64,000 nt of DNA from an uncultured Erysipelotrichaceae bacterium (GTDB lineage Bacteria > Bacillota_I > Bacilli_A > Erysipelotrichales > Erysipelotrichaceae). Location of the stretch: assembly GCA_902786245.1 (NCBI GenBank), contig CADABS010000007.1, forward strand, positions 1 to 64,000. The letters run 5' to 3'. Within the stretch, counting starts at the first letter, position 1; each line of letters begins with the position of its first letter. The notes below the pieces were generated by a model that was not told the DNA's origin, searched no databases, and saw only the letters and a list, made by a program, of their open reading frames with translations. This document shows positions 43,074-51,343 of this stretch, piece by piece. Made by a program: the position numbers and the translations under genes.

Positions 43074-43887
43074 AATACGCTGTGAGATCTGTCCCCACCG
43101 CTGTCTGCTCAAAGAAGGACAGACCGGACGGTGCCGGGCCAGAAGAAATATCGGCGCAGAGAATACATGCATCAATTACGGAAAACTGACATCCCTGGCA
43201 ATCGATCCGGTTGAAAAGAAGCCGCTGTACGGATTCTTTCCGGGTTCCTGTATTCTTTCCGCCGGCAGCTTCGGATGCAATCTTGCCTGTCCGTTCTGTC
43301 AGAACCATGAAATCTCGATGCAGAATGAAAACAGCGTACCGACCGCTGATGTATCCCCGCAGCGTCTGCTTGATATCTGCCTGCAGCACCCGGAAAGCAT
43401 CGGCGTTGCCTTTACCTACAACGAGCCCTGCATCAGCTATGAATACATCATCGATACCGCTGTTCTGCTCAGAAAACATGATCTGAAGACCGTACTGGTC
43501 ACCAATGGCTGTTTTGAAATCCCGGTTCTGGAGAAGCTGATGCCGTATACCGATGCCATGAATATCGACCTCAAAGGCGGTGAAGATTTCTACCGTGAAC
43601 TGCATGGCGACTATGAAACGGTCCGCAGAGCAATTGAATACTGCGTACCGAGGACCCATGTGGAAGTGACGACGCTGATCATTCCCGGACGCAATGATAC
43701 CGAAGCATTCATGCGGGAACAGGCAGCCTGGCTGGCGGATCTGGATCCTGAGATGTATCTGCATATCAGCCGCTATTTTCCCCGCTACAGATATACTCTG
43801 CCACCGACGGAAACCGAAACTCTGAAGAAACTGAAAAACATTGCCTCGGAATACCTGAAACACGTATACCTCGGCAATGTCCGGTAA
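43066..43887 (+). CDS. amrS: AmmeMemoRadiSam system radical SAM enzyme
   Basis: 273 residues. An N-terminal cysteine cluster (CEICPHRCLLKEGQTGRC) resembles that of pyruvate-formate-lyase-activating relatives. The radical SAM motif CNLACPFC lies near residue 72, followed by TYNEPCISYEY, a MNIDLKGG strand and HISRYFPRY. The ATG at 43066 lies inside the 3' end of the preceding fusion gene; an apparent N-terminal extension would be out of context. It converges with the LRR gene only 3 nt away, with no terminator between. Confidence 0.9.
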   Translation: MSEIRCEICPHRCLLKEGQTGRCRARRNIGAENTCINYGKLTSLAIDPVEKKPLYGFFPGSCILSAGSFGCNLACPFCQNHEISMQNENSVPTADVSPQRLLDICLQHPESIGVAFTYNEPCISYEYIIDTAVLLRKHDLKTVLVTNGCFEIPVLEKLMPYTDAMNIDLKGGEDFYRELHGDYETVRRAIEYCVPRTHVEVTTLIIPGRNDTEAFMREQAAWLADLDPEMYLHISRYFPRYRYTLPPTETETLKKLKNIASEYLKHVYLGNVR

Positions 43888-43889
43888 AA

Positions 43890-44369
43890 CTATTCAAATG
43901 CCTGCGGACTGATTTCCGTATCATTTCCGCAGTGAAAGTCCCGCAGCTGCGTGCAGCCTTCAAAGGCATGTGCGCAGATTTTTTTCAGTCCTTCATTGCA
44001 TACGAATGTATGCAGGTTCCGGCAGTCCTTGAATGTATACGGAATGATCTGACGGACACCATGCGGCAGGATGATTTCTTCAATACTGCTTCTGACAAAG
44101 GCATACTGCCAGAGATTTTCCAGCCCTGCCGGCAGTTCGATATGCCGCAGACCCGTGCACCCGTCAAAGACGAAGCCGCCGATATCCCGGACCGTATCCG
44201 GGATCCGGACAGATGTGATCTCGGTATGACGGCGGAACACATCATCGCCGATCAGGGTAACCGGGTGACCCCAGTGCACCGGCGGTATGACGGCTTCCGC
44301 ATCATCACCGATATACCCGATGACGCTGAATGTTTCATCATACAGCTGTTTGAATATGAAATCCTGCAT
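43890..44369 (-). CDS. Leucine-rich repeat protein (LRR_5/BspA-type), short
   Basis: 159 residues from the ATG in the TGATG overlap with the esterase gene. About four repeats of roughly 23 residues follow the pattern I...VF..C..L..I.LP..L..I (for example VRIPDTVRDIGGFVFDGCTGLRHIELPAGL). No signal peptide or surface anchor is seen, so unlike typical BspA proteins it is probably cytosolic. The role is likely protein binding. A longer reading frame upstream lies within the esterase gene and is less likely. Confidence 0.75.
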   Translation of the reverse strand: MQDFIFKQLYDETFSVIGYIGDDAEAVIPPVHWGHPVTLIGDDVFRRHTEITSVRIPDTVRDIGGFVFDGCTGLRHIELPAGLENLWQYAFVRSSIEEIILPHGVRQIIPYTFKDCRNLHTFVCNEGLKKICAHAFEGCTQLRDFHCGNDTEISPQAFE

Positions 44370-45166
44370 CAGACTGAGCGTTTTCCCATCTCTGCGTAGA
44401 CATCTGTACGCGGCAGCCATTCCAGGAATTTCTCGATCTCGGCATCCCAGAATCTCCATTCATGGCCTCTGCCTTCGATTTCATCCCAGGTCACATCCGC
44501 ACCGAGTTCCTGCAGCTTTGCGGCAAATTTCTTATCCGCTTCATAGAGGAAGTCTGCCGTACCGCAGGCAGCGTATATTTTCGGGAATGCCTTTCCTTCG
44601 GCTCTGACCTTTTCCGCCAGGGCATACAGGTCATATTCCGGTGCCGGCTTTTCCAGGGAACCCATGGGATTTTCCGCAAATGTCTGCGGATTCAGCGAAA
44701 CAGCGGCTGAGAATGTGCCGGCTGCCTTATAGTTTTCAGGATGGGTGAAGGCATGCAGGTAAGTACCGAAGCCGCCCATCGAAAGCCCGGCGATATAGGT
44801 ATCTTCCGGCCGGTCGGATACCGGAAAATAGTTTTTCACAAAGGCAGGCAGTTCCTCGTCGATAAAGCGCATGAAATCATCTCCGCCGACTTTGGCATAT
44901 GCCTTGTTTTCGGCTGAGAGATTGATAATGGCGATGCGCTGTTCTTCCGCATACATTTCCACATTGGTATAGCCTGTCCACTGGGCGTGGTTATTGCCGA
45001 AGCCATGCAGAAGATACAGAACCGGAAACTTTGCCGGCAGTGCATGGGAAGGCACAATGCCGGCCATTCCCAATGATTCGGGACAGGTGACTGACGGCAG
45101 GACCGCGGTGATGTCAACCGCCCGGTTGAGGACATAGGAATAGAAATTGCATGTCAGTTTTGCCAT
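44369..45166 (-). CDS. Esterase family protein (esterase D / tributyrin esterase-like)
   Basis: 265 residues with an alpha/beta hydrolase esterase fold. YLLHGFGNNHAQW forms the oxyanion loop, GLSMGGFGTY the nucleophile elbow (Ser129), ACGTADFLYEADK the acid and GRGHEWRFWD the catalytic His. It is cytosolic. Relatives hydrolyse short-chain acyl or feruloyl esters. GAAAGGAGC lies upstream. A terminator separates it from the HPr-lactate dehydrogenase gene before it. Confidence 0.88.
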   Translation of the reverse strand: MAKLTCNFYSYVLNRAVDITAVLPSVTCPESLGMAGIVPSHALPAKFPVLYLLHGFGNNHAQWTGYTNVEMYAEEQRIAIINLSAENKAYAKVGGDDFMRFIDEELPAFVKNYFPVSDRPEDTYIAGLSMGGFGTYLHAFTHPENYKAAGTFSAAVSLNPQTFAENPMGSLEKPAPEYDLYALAEKVRAEGKAFPKIYAACGTADFLYEADKKFAAKLQELGADVTWDEIEGRGHEWRFWDAEIEKFLEWLPRTDVYAEMGKRSV

Positions 45167-45181
45167 ATTCTCGGCTCCTTT

Positions 45182-45213
45182 CAGAAAAGGCTTCCGGGCT
45201 GTCCCGAAAGCCT
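45182..45213 (-). terminator. Terminator of the HPr-lactate dehydrogenase gene
   Basis: Stem AGGCTTTCGGG / CCCGGAAGCCT with one mismatch and a 4-nt loop, then TTTTCTGA on the minus strand. Confidence 0.8.
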
Positions 45214-45228
45214 CATGTCAACCGGTTT

Positions 45229-46527
45229 TTATTTGCACTCGGCTATGCCAAGATCAACGCCTTCGTTGAAGTTGCGCGCATTTTCAAGTGTCGTAGCCGC
45301 AATTGCCTGCAGAGCTTCTCTGGTGAAGAATGCCTGATGCGATGTCAGAACGACGTTCGGGAACATCAGCAGTCTGGCTGTAATATCATTGACCAGATAG
45401 TCATCGGAGTGGTCTGTATAGACGTTTGCGTCTTCGCCTTCATATACGTCAAGACCTACTGCGTGGAACTTACCCTGCTTCAGTGCATCGATCAGCGCTT
45501 CTGTATCGATCAGTCCGCCGCGGGCTGTATTGACCAGCATGGCTGTATCTTTCATCTTTGCGATGGCATCCGCATCGATCATATGATATGTTCCGCCGGG
45601 ACCCATGATCAGCGGTGCATGCAGAGAAATCAGATCGGATCTTGCATACAGTTCATCTTTCTCAACATATGTCAGGAGTCCTTCATCAACCAGTTTCTGG
45701 TTCGGATATGCATCCCAGCCGATGACCGTCATGCCGAAGCCCTTGCAGATATTCGCCATGCACTGGCCGATTCTGCCGGTACCGATGATACCTGCGACCT
45801 TATTGTGCAGGTCGACACCGAGCAGTCCGCTCAGCGCGAAGTTGTTGTCCTTGACCTTATTGACCGCTTTGTGCATACGGCGGTTGCAGGTCATGACCAG
45901 TGTCATTGCATGTTCAGCGACTGCATACGGAGAGTATGCCGGAACTCTTGCAACACGGATGCCGCATTCACGGGCAGCCTGCAGGTCGACATTGTTGAAT
46001 CCTGCGCAGCGCAGCAGAATCAGTCTGACGCCGCAGTCATGCAGTTTTTCAACAGCACTTCTCGGGCATTCATCATTGACGAAAATACATACTGCATCAA
46101 ATCCTTTTGCAAGACCTGCTGTTTCAGGTGTCAGTCTTGTATTGAAATACTTGATATCGCAGTTATATGTTCCTTCACCGATATCTCTTGCCAGTTCGCT
46201 GAAGAAAATTCTGTCATAGTCCTTCGCACCGAAGAATGCAATTTTCAGGACGGATACTTCATCGTATTTCTTGAGTCTGTGATCGAGTTCTTCTTTGATG
46301 ATTGCCAGTGCGCCGTCTTCGTCGCCGCCTTCAGCGCTGATTTCAAGAACAGAACCCTGCTGTGCATCAAGGGCAAGGATCTGCAGAACGTTTGTGCCGT
46401 TGGCAGTTTTGTCACCGCATTTGATAACGATCTGGGAAGGCAGTGCTACGCAGGCCTGTGCGACAAAAGCCGCCGGACGGGCATGCATACCGAGAGGACT
46501 GGTAATTTCATACGTAATCTTTTTCAT
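45229..46527 (-). CDS. HPr phosphocarrier domain fused to D-lactate dehydrogenase
   Basis: 432 residues from the ATG at 46527 (GGAGG 11 nt upstream). Residues 1-88 align without gaps to PTS HPr: LGMHARPAA places the phosphorylatable His at exactly 15. The regulatory position 46, Ser in Firmicute HPr, is Asn. After about five residues, LKIAFFGAKDYDR begins a complete 2-hydroxyacid dehydrogenase of the D-LDH class: GIIGTGRIGQ (NAD loop), NTARGG (Arg), GLDVYEGE (Glu) and LTSHQAF (His). It reduces pyruvate to D-lactate in the cytosol. The HPr part could couple this to PTS phosphorylation state. It has its own strong promoter. Confidence 0.93.
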   Translation of the reverse strand: MKKITYEITSPLGMHARPAAFVAQACVALPSQIVIKCGDKTANGTNVLQILALDAQQGSVLEISAEGGDEDGALAIIKEELDHRLKKYDEVSVLKIAFFGAKDYDRIFFSELARDIGEGTYNCDIKYFNTRLTPETAGLAKGFDAVCIFVNDECPRSAVEKLHDCGVRLILLRCAGFNNVDLQAARECGIRVARVPAYSPYAVAEHAMTLVMTCNRRMHKAVNKVKDNNFALSGLLGVDLHNKVAGIIGTGRIGQCMANICKGFGMTVIGWDAYPNQKLVDEGLLTYVEKDELYARSDLISLHAPLIMGPGGTYHMIDADAIAKMKDTAMLVNTARGGLIDTEALIDALKQGKFHAVGLDVYEGEDANVYTDHSDDYLVNDITARLLMFPNVVLTSHQAFFTREALQAIAATTLENARNFNEGVDLGIAECK

Positions 46528-46581
46528 TTTTCTTTCTTCCTCCAATGATGAATTATGTTTCTGTCATCTGATTACAGGAAA

Positions 46582-46610
46582 ATCATACTACACCCGAACT
46601 CAAATGACAA
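46582..46610 (-). promoter_or_regulatory. Promoter of the HPr-lactate dehydrogenase gene
   Basis: The minus strand TTGTCA, a 17-nt spacer and TATGAT give 5/6 matches in each box, about 55 nt before the start codon. No clear cre box is seen nearby. Confidence 0.7.
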
Positions 46611-46645
46611 AGAATACATGCATCTTTACGCATATATTCTTCCGT

Positions 46646-47410
46646 TCATATGATTTCTTTCAGAGGTGAAAGAATGATTCCTTCTTCATTGCAGGCATGC
46701 CTGATTGCCTGGATAAATGCCAGAGCGCTTTCTGAGTCCCCGTGTACACAGACAGAATCCGCCCTGACGGAAATCTCTCTGCCGGTAATGGCAGTCACTT
46801 TCCCTTCCAAGATCATCCGGATGGCCCTGTTCAGTGCTTCTTTCGGATCTTTGATCATCGCTCCGGGCTTTGTTCTTGCGACCAGGGTTCCGTCTTCTTC
46901 ATAGGCTCTGTCCGCAAAGACTTCCGCGGCAGCTTTCATATGCATTCTGACAGCCGTTCTGTACAGTTCTCCGCTTTCCTGGGCCAGGATGATCAGACCC
47001 GGATCATAGGCCTGCACCGCCTGGCAGATGGCTTCTGCAATTGTCCGGTCCTTTGCGGCCATGTTGTACATGGCGCCATGCGGCTTGACATGGGCAAGCC
47101 GAAGTCCTTCTGCCCGCACAAATGCATCGAGGGCACCGATCTGATACAGAACGCATGCCTGCAGTTCCTCTGCCGATAAAACCATGTTTCTGCGGCCGAA
47201 TCCCTGCAGATCGTCAAAGCCGGGATGGGCACCGATGGATACACCGGCGTCCTTTGCCAGACGGACGGTCTTTTTCATGACGAGCGGATCACCGGCATGG
47301 AATCCGCAGGCGGCGTTGATGGATGTGACAAGCGGAACGACCTGTCCGTCATTGCCCAGTGTGTAGCGGCCGAAGCTCTCGCCCAGATCGCTGTTGAGAT
47401 CGATTTTCAT
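46646..47410 (-). CDS. pxpA: 5-oxoprolinase subunit PxpA
   Basis: A 254-residue LamB/YcsF-family protein. The N-terminus IDLNSDLGESFGRYTLGND, NAACGFHAGDP, VSIGAHPGFDDLQGFGRR and VKPHGAMYN are diagnostic. PxpA acts with PxpB and PxpC to cleave 5-oxoproline (pyroglutamate) to glutamate using ATP. It is the last gene of the operon, 14 nt after pxpC. Confidence 0.95.
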   Translation of the reverse strand: MKIDLNSDLGESFGRYTLGNDGQVVPLVTSINAACGFHAGDPLVMKKTVRLAKDAGVSIGAHPGFDDLQGFGRRNMVLSAEELQACVLYQIGALDAFVRAEGLRLAHVKPHGAMYNMAAKDRTIAEAICQAVQAYDPGLIILAQESGELYRTAVRMHMKAAAEVFADRAYEEDGTLVARTKPGAMIKDPKEALNRAIRMILEGKVTAITGREISVRADSVCVHGDSESALAFIQAIRHACNEEGIILSPLKEII

Positions 47411-47424
47411 AGGAAGGTCCTCCT

Positions 47425-48393
47425 TTATTTCCTGAAGATTCCGAGAATGCCTTTCCGGCTGAATTCTCTTTCTGCAGCAAGCAGGTATGCATTCTGTTTC
47501 CGCAGTGCTTCCTGTGCTTCTTCCAGAGATACTTTCCGGAAGCGGATCCTGTCACCCGGCATCAGCTGCGAAGCCTTGGAAAAGTCCGCGCTGATGACTG
47601 CCGCAATCACTGCATATCCGCCCGTCGTCGCATGGTTTTTCATCATCATGATCGGTGCATCCGGGGTTACCTGGATCGCTCCGTCGCACAATCCGGAGGA
47701 AATGATGTCATTTCCCTGTACGGTCTCGATTGCAGGTCCTTCCAGACGGAATCCCATCTTGTCCGACTGCAGAGAAACCGTGAATGCATTTTCATAGAAT
47801 GTTCTGCGTCCTTTTTCACTGAAGCTTTCCGCATTCGGTCCTTCTATGACGCGCAGAACCGTAAAGCCTGGATCCGGTGTTCCCGGCGGAAAGAACCGTC
47901 TGTCCATATTCGGAAGCGTACTGCGGACTTCCGTCAGTTCAATCACCGTACCGGCCTGCAGTTTCCCGCCGCGGTTGGGCCCCAGTCCGCTTTTGATATC
48001 CGTTGCCCAGCTGCCATAGACTGCCGGCAGAACAAAATCCGCAGAAAACGCAATGACACAGGAACGTCCTCTCGGCGCATTTGCGATCTTCAGAAGATCG
48101 GCTGCTTTCGCCCGGTATGTACGGTTTGTTTCGATCGGCTGTTCATTGAGAAAGACCCTGAAGCTGCCGCCGCATACCGCAAAGCATACCGCACCGGAGA
48201 ATTCGATTTCGGGTCCGGTTCCGATGCATTCAATGACCGGATGGTTCACCGGATTTCCGACCAGGATATTCGCCATTTTCATTGCCAGAGGCGACATGGC
48301 GCCGCTGAGCGGAATGCCCTGTCCCTGATAGCCGTATCTGCCTGCGTCCTGCACTGTTGTCAGCGCACCGCTTTCCCGTATCGTTATATGCAT
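47425..48393 (-). CDS. pxpC: 5-oxoprolinase subunit PxpC (KipA-like)
   Basis: A 322-residue protein of the biotin-dependent carboxyltransferase-like (AHS2) family. Typical blocks are ALTTVQDAGRYGYQGQGIPLSGAM at the N-terminus, the central LGPNRGGKLQAG, then FRLEGPAI and ISSGLCDGAIQVTPDAPIMMMKNHATTGGYAVIA. It forms the PxpBC complex of 5-oxoprolinase. The start overlaps pxpB by 10 nt. Confidence 0.95.
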   Translation of the reverse strand: MHITIRESGALTTVQDAGRYGYQGQGIPLSGAMSPLAMKMANILVGNPVNHPVIECIGTGPEIEFSGAVCFAVCGGSFRVFLNEQPIETNRTYRAKAADLLKIANAPRGRSCVIAFSADFVLPAVYGSWATDIKSGLGPNRGGKLQAGTVIELTEVRSTLPNMDRRFFPPGTPDPGFTVLRVIEGPNAESFSEKGRRTFYENAFTVSLQSDKMGFRLEGPAIETVQGNDIISSGLCDGAIQVTPDAPIMMMKNHATTGGYAVIAAVISADFSKASQLMPGDRIRFRKVSLEEAQEALRKQNAYLLAAEREFSRKGILGIFRK

Positions 48394-49085
48394 AATGCGC
48401 CTCCGCTTTTCTCAATGCTTTCGAATTCAGCCTGGCTGACGGCATGGAAATGAACGGTGTCGCCGCTTCTCAGCAATACCGGTTCGGACCGGGAAGGATC
48501 ATACAGACGGACCGGAGTCAGGCCGATGATATGCCAGCCGCCCGGCGATGTCAGCGGATAGATGCCTGTCTGCTTGCCGCCGATGCCGACGGAACCTGCC
48601 CGGATGGCAGTGCGCGGCCGGGTCCTGCGCGGAGTATGGATACGGCTGTCGAGATTGCCCAGATACGGAAATCCCGGCAGAAAGCCGATCATATAGACCG
48701 GATAGGCTCCGGCGGTATGGATGCCGATCACTTCTTCTTCGCTGAGTCCGGCATGCATGGCTACGTGCTTCAGATCCTCCGGATACGGACTTCCGTAGAG
48801 AACCGGGATATGCACTTCCCGGCCGGCAGCGGATTCTGTCTGTACGGGAAGTTCCTGCAGGTCCCTGATCCTTTTTTGGAGGCGTTCAAAAGAAATCCTG
48901 TCAGGATCATAAATGATCATCAGCGTTGCATAGGCAGGAATCCTGTCGAGAACGCCGGGAATATGCGCTTCATCGATCCGGCGGCTGATTTCCGTCACTT
49001 CGGCAAGGATCCGCGGTTCGATCTTCTGTTCAAACTGGATGAGCAGCGCTGCGTCGCCGCATGGTTTTATCACGAATTCATACAT
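48384..49085 (-). CDS. pxpB: 5-oxoprolinase subunit PxpB (KipI-like)
   Basis: A 233-residue AHS1-family protein: PCGDAALLIQFEQ at the N-terminus, HIPVLYGSPYPEDL, YMIGFLPGFPYLGNLD and the C-terminal SPGGWHIIGLTPVRLYDP. It complexes with PxpC; the KipI form in Bacillus can inhibit the KinA kinase, but nothing here indicates that role. It is the first gene of the pxpBCA operon. No strong ribosome-binding site is visible before its ATG. Confidence 0.94.
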   Translation of the reverse strand: MYEFVIKPCGDAALLIQFEQKIEPRILAEVTEISRRIDEAHIPGVLDRIPAYATLMIIYDPDRISFERLQKRIRDLQELPVQTESAAGREVHIPVLYGSPYPEDLKHVAMHAGLSEEEVIGIHTAGAYPVYMIGFLPGFPYLGNLDSRIHTPRRTRPRTAIRAGSVGIGGKQTGIYPLTSPGGWHIIGLTPVRLYDPSRSEPVLLRSGDTVHFHAVSQAEFESIEKSGGALCI

Positions 49086-49113
49086 GGTTATTATTGTATA
49101 TGCCGATAATCAA

Positions 49114-49139
49114 AAAGAAAACGTTCATTCGTTTTCTTT
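49114..49139. terminator. Bidirectional hairpin at the edge of the accessory zone
   Basis: Perfect 10-bp stem AAAGAAAACG / CGTTTTCTTT with a 6-nt loop; T-rich in both directions. It overlaps the stop codon of the ABC transporter relic. Confidence 0.7.
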
Positions 49140-49408
49140 CTGTATTTCATCCATATGTGCGTACAGGCCGTTATGCTTCAGCAGTTCTTCATGGGTGCTG
49201 CGTTCGGCGATCTGTCCGTCTTCGATCACCAGGATCTGATCTGCGCTGCAGATCGGACTGAGCCGGTGCGCAATGGCGATGATCGTTCTTTCTCCGGCAA
49301 TGTTATTGATTGCATCCCGGATTGATCATTCCGCCGCTTTTTCTATAACGATCAGGTCAGCTGCTGAAAGAATCTGCTGCACTGCTTCCCGAACGAAGGT
49401 TTGACAGT
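49125..49408 (-). pseudogene. C-terminal relic of an ABC transporter ATPase/permease
   Basis: Reading on the minus strand gives SIRDAINNIAGERTIIAIAH, then RLSPICSADQILVIEDGQI and a THEELLKHNGLYAHMDEIQ tail. This is the H-loop region and C-terminus of a type I exporter ATPase. An in-frame stop (TGA) precedes it near 49323. Before that, QQILSAADLIVIEKAAE looks like a damaged Walker B region. Nothing upstream encodes the membrane domain or Walker A, so about 500 residues are missing. It marks the border between the pxp operon and the accessory zone. Confidence 0.75.
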
Positions 49409-50056
49409 CTACTCTGTCTCCATATACGCATCCAGAAGATGACGTGCTTCCTCCATAACATCCGCTTCGCTGTCGGAAATCATTACCTCCTGAAGCAAGG
49501 CCTTCAGCGGTTCATGCAGTTGGGTCAGATCATTCTGATAATACGGATCGAGAACCTGATCAAGATAAAAGAGAAGCCTCCGTTTTGCATTGCTGTCTTT
49601 TCCGCGCAGAACCGTCCGGATTGCTTCAATGCCCTGCTCAACAAGTTCCTTTTCCTCTGCCCCGTAGAGATAATTCTGATCCAGTTTCCAGATCATCAAT
49701 GAAAACTGATCCAGCCATGGAGAGATGATCCTGAGGTTCGGACGATAGTCAAGCTTTTCAGCAGTTTCCACTGTTTCTGCTTTTTGAATGATCTTCATCA
49801 TGAACTTGACATCTTCAGACAGTGTATCTTTATTCCAGGGCATTTCATCTATATCAAAGGAAGCTGTTCCGGGTGCTGCCAGATTTTCCTGTCTGCGTTC
49901 TTTCAGAAAACCGATGAGTTTCCTCTGGCTGTCAGTCATATCATTTTCAGACGCAGCCATCTCCAGCAATTCCAGGAAACAGTCAGTTCCCTGATTTGAC
50001 ATGGAAATTCTTTCATTTCCAAAAGCAGCTTTACTGAAACCGATTATATTGCTCAT
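49409..50056 (-). CDS. Hypothetical protein, soluble and helical
   Basis: A 215-residue protein I do not recognise. It is acidic and predicted mostly helical, with no signal peptide or membrane segment. Notable blocks are MPWNKDTLSEDVKFMMKIIQKAE (near 78) and SPWLDQFSLMIWKLDQNYLYG (near 117). It lies alone between the ABC relic and a small membrane protein. With the two neighbours at 50857 and 51344 it may be part of an accessory set, since all are transcribed in the same direction. A weak ribosome-binding site (GAGG) is 10 nt upstream. Confidence 0.6.
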   Translation of the reverse strand: MSNIIGFSKAAFGNERISMSNQGTDCFLELLEMAASENDMTDSQRKLIGFLKERRQENLAAPGTASFDIDEMPWNKDTLSEDVKFMMKIIQKAETVETAEKLDYRPNLRIISPWLDQFSLMIWKLDQNYLYGAEEKELVEQGIEAIRTVLRGKDSNAKRRLLFYLDQVLDPYYQNDLTQLHEPLKALLQEVMISDSEADVMEEARHLLDAYMETE

Positions 50057-50139
50057 AATCCCTATTCCTCAAACCTGATGTACGGTAAGACAGTTCTGTC
50101 ATGATCCTGCGAATATATCATCAGCGCACGTACTGTTTT

Positions 50140-50508
50140 TCATTCCTCTTTTTTGCCGTGGAATTCGTCAGCGCTGATTTCTTTCGTCCTGTCTGCTGTT
50201 TCACCTGTGAACCCGTTGTATGTATAATCGACGTCATAATAATGGGTTTCCATCGGTTCTTCCTTATGTTTCCTGTAAACCAGGAAGAACATATATCCCA
50301 TCATTGTGAACATCCATACAAAGGTCATCGCAAAGAAGAAAACACCTGCTTTTGTTTTAAGAAACGATAATACCAAAGCCAGAATGACATGGACTGCAAA
50401 AACCGTTCCCAGGATTTTGATGGCGATATCTTCTTTCCTGCTTACTTTCCAGCTGCCGCTTGCTTTGAATTCTTTGCCTTTTCTTCTTTCATATAATGTC
50501 TTTTTCAT
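50140..50508 (-). CDS. Small membrane protein, two predicted helices
   Basis: 122 residues from the ATG with AGAGG 9 nt upstream. A basic N-terminus (KKTLYERRKGKEFK) precedes two membrane helices (about 30-50 and 56-78). A hydrophilic C-terminal tail of about 45 residues is rich in Tyr, Glu and Asp (ETHYYDVDYTYNGFTGE) and lies on the same side as the N-terminus. I know no family for it. It is in the accessory zone without close partners. Confidence 0.6.
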   Translation of the reverse strand: MKKTLYERRKGKEFKASGSWKVSRKEDIAIKILGTVFAVHVILALVLSFLKTKAGVFFFAMTFVWMFTMMGYMFFLVYRKHKEEPMETHYYDVDYTYNGFTGETADRTKEISADEFHGKKEE

Positions 50509-50856
50509 ATGCACCTGCCTCTTTCATATTACCATTCTGTCTGCATTCGGAATATATCATCCGCCTTTCTGTACTGCAGTATGCATGCAAAAGCGCTGCA
50601 GGAACACAGGGCACAGGTCTGACACTTCATGGATCAGAATACAGAAAAGTCCTGCGGATGCTGTATTTCTGCAGCCGCAGGGCTTCGATGTTTCAGATTG
50701 TTTCATGAGTCTGCTGTGTGCAGAAGATCAGCAGTCAATAAGGACACTTCTTGATTATATCTCCTTTCGATCCTGCAGATCATGTACAACGGCTGTCCTC
50801 ATTATAGAAATGCAGAATCTTCCCATCCGGTATATTGACTGCAGCGGTATGGGAGT
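50509..50856. other. Gap without a convincing gene
   Basis: About 350 nt between two minus-strand genes. A plus-strand open frame crosses it but starts inside the membrane-protein gene and has no ribosome-binding site or recognisable motif. It may be decayed coding sequence. I see no hairpin with a T tract. Confidence 0.4.
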
Positions 50857-51279
50857 TCACTTCAGAAAGTATTCGGATATTCCTTCCGCCCATTCAAGGA
50901 TACTCTCATAGGAGACACCGTCTGCAGGCAGATAATATTCTGTATTGATCTGTATGTAGTCTTTGTGAAAAGAAACGACGATTTCCTCAGCACCTGTCAC
51001 TTTCTCAGACGGATTGAAGATAATACGATACAGCCAGTCGCCTTCATTATCAGCCGGTTCCAGAGGAGATGGCTGTATTTCCAGATCAGCAAAAGAACGC
51101 AGCAATGCAATCTCACTGGCAACGTAAGTACCTGATCCATCCGGCAGTTCCATCCTTGCGGCCGGGCTTTCTATTATTCTGCTGAATACTGTTTCATCTT
51201 TGCCTGGGGAACAGGCCATCAGCAATATTGCTGTCACAGCAGCAGTAAAACCTGCAGTTATGCTTTTCCGTTTATGCAT
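50857..51279 (-). CDS. Predicted small lipoprotein
   Basis: 140 residues. A classic lipoprotein signal: basic MHKRK, hydrophobic core AGFTAAVTAILL, lipobox LMAC with Cys23. The mature part is acidic and ends in strands and a helix (IIFNPSEKVTGAEEIVVSFHKDYIQI, ESILEWAEGISEYFLK). No family is recognised. The gene upstream (51344) is 64 nt away in the same direction. Confidence 0.7.
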   Translation of the reverse strand: MHKRKSITAGFTAAVTAILLMACSPGKDETVFSRIIESPAARMELPDGSGTYVASEIALLRSFADLEIQPSPLEPADNEGDWLYRIIFNPSEKVTGAEEIVVSFHKDYIQINTEYYLPADGVSYESILEWAEGISEYFLK

Positions 51280-51343
51280 TTTCTTTTCTCTTCAAAGGCC
51301 GGCTGCCTTTGTATTCTGCGGCTGCATAATCATCCGTTTTCTC

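Noticed and set aside
50306-50911. A 201-codon plus-strand frame in the accessory zone
   Set aside because: It begins inside the small membrane protein gene, lacks a ribosome-binding site and has no family resemblance.
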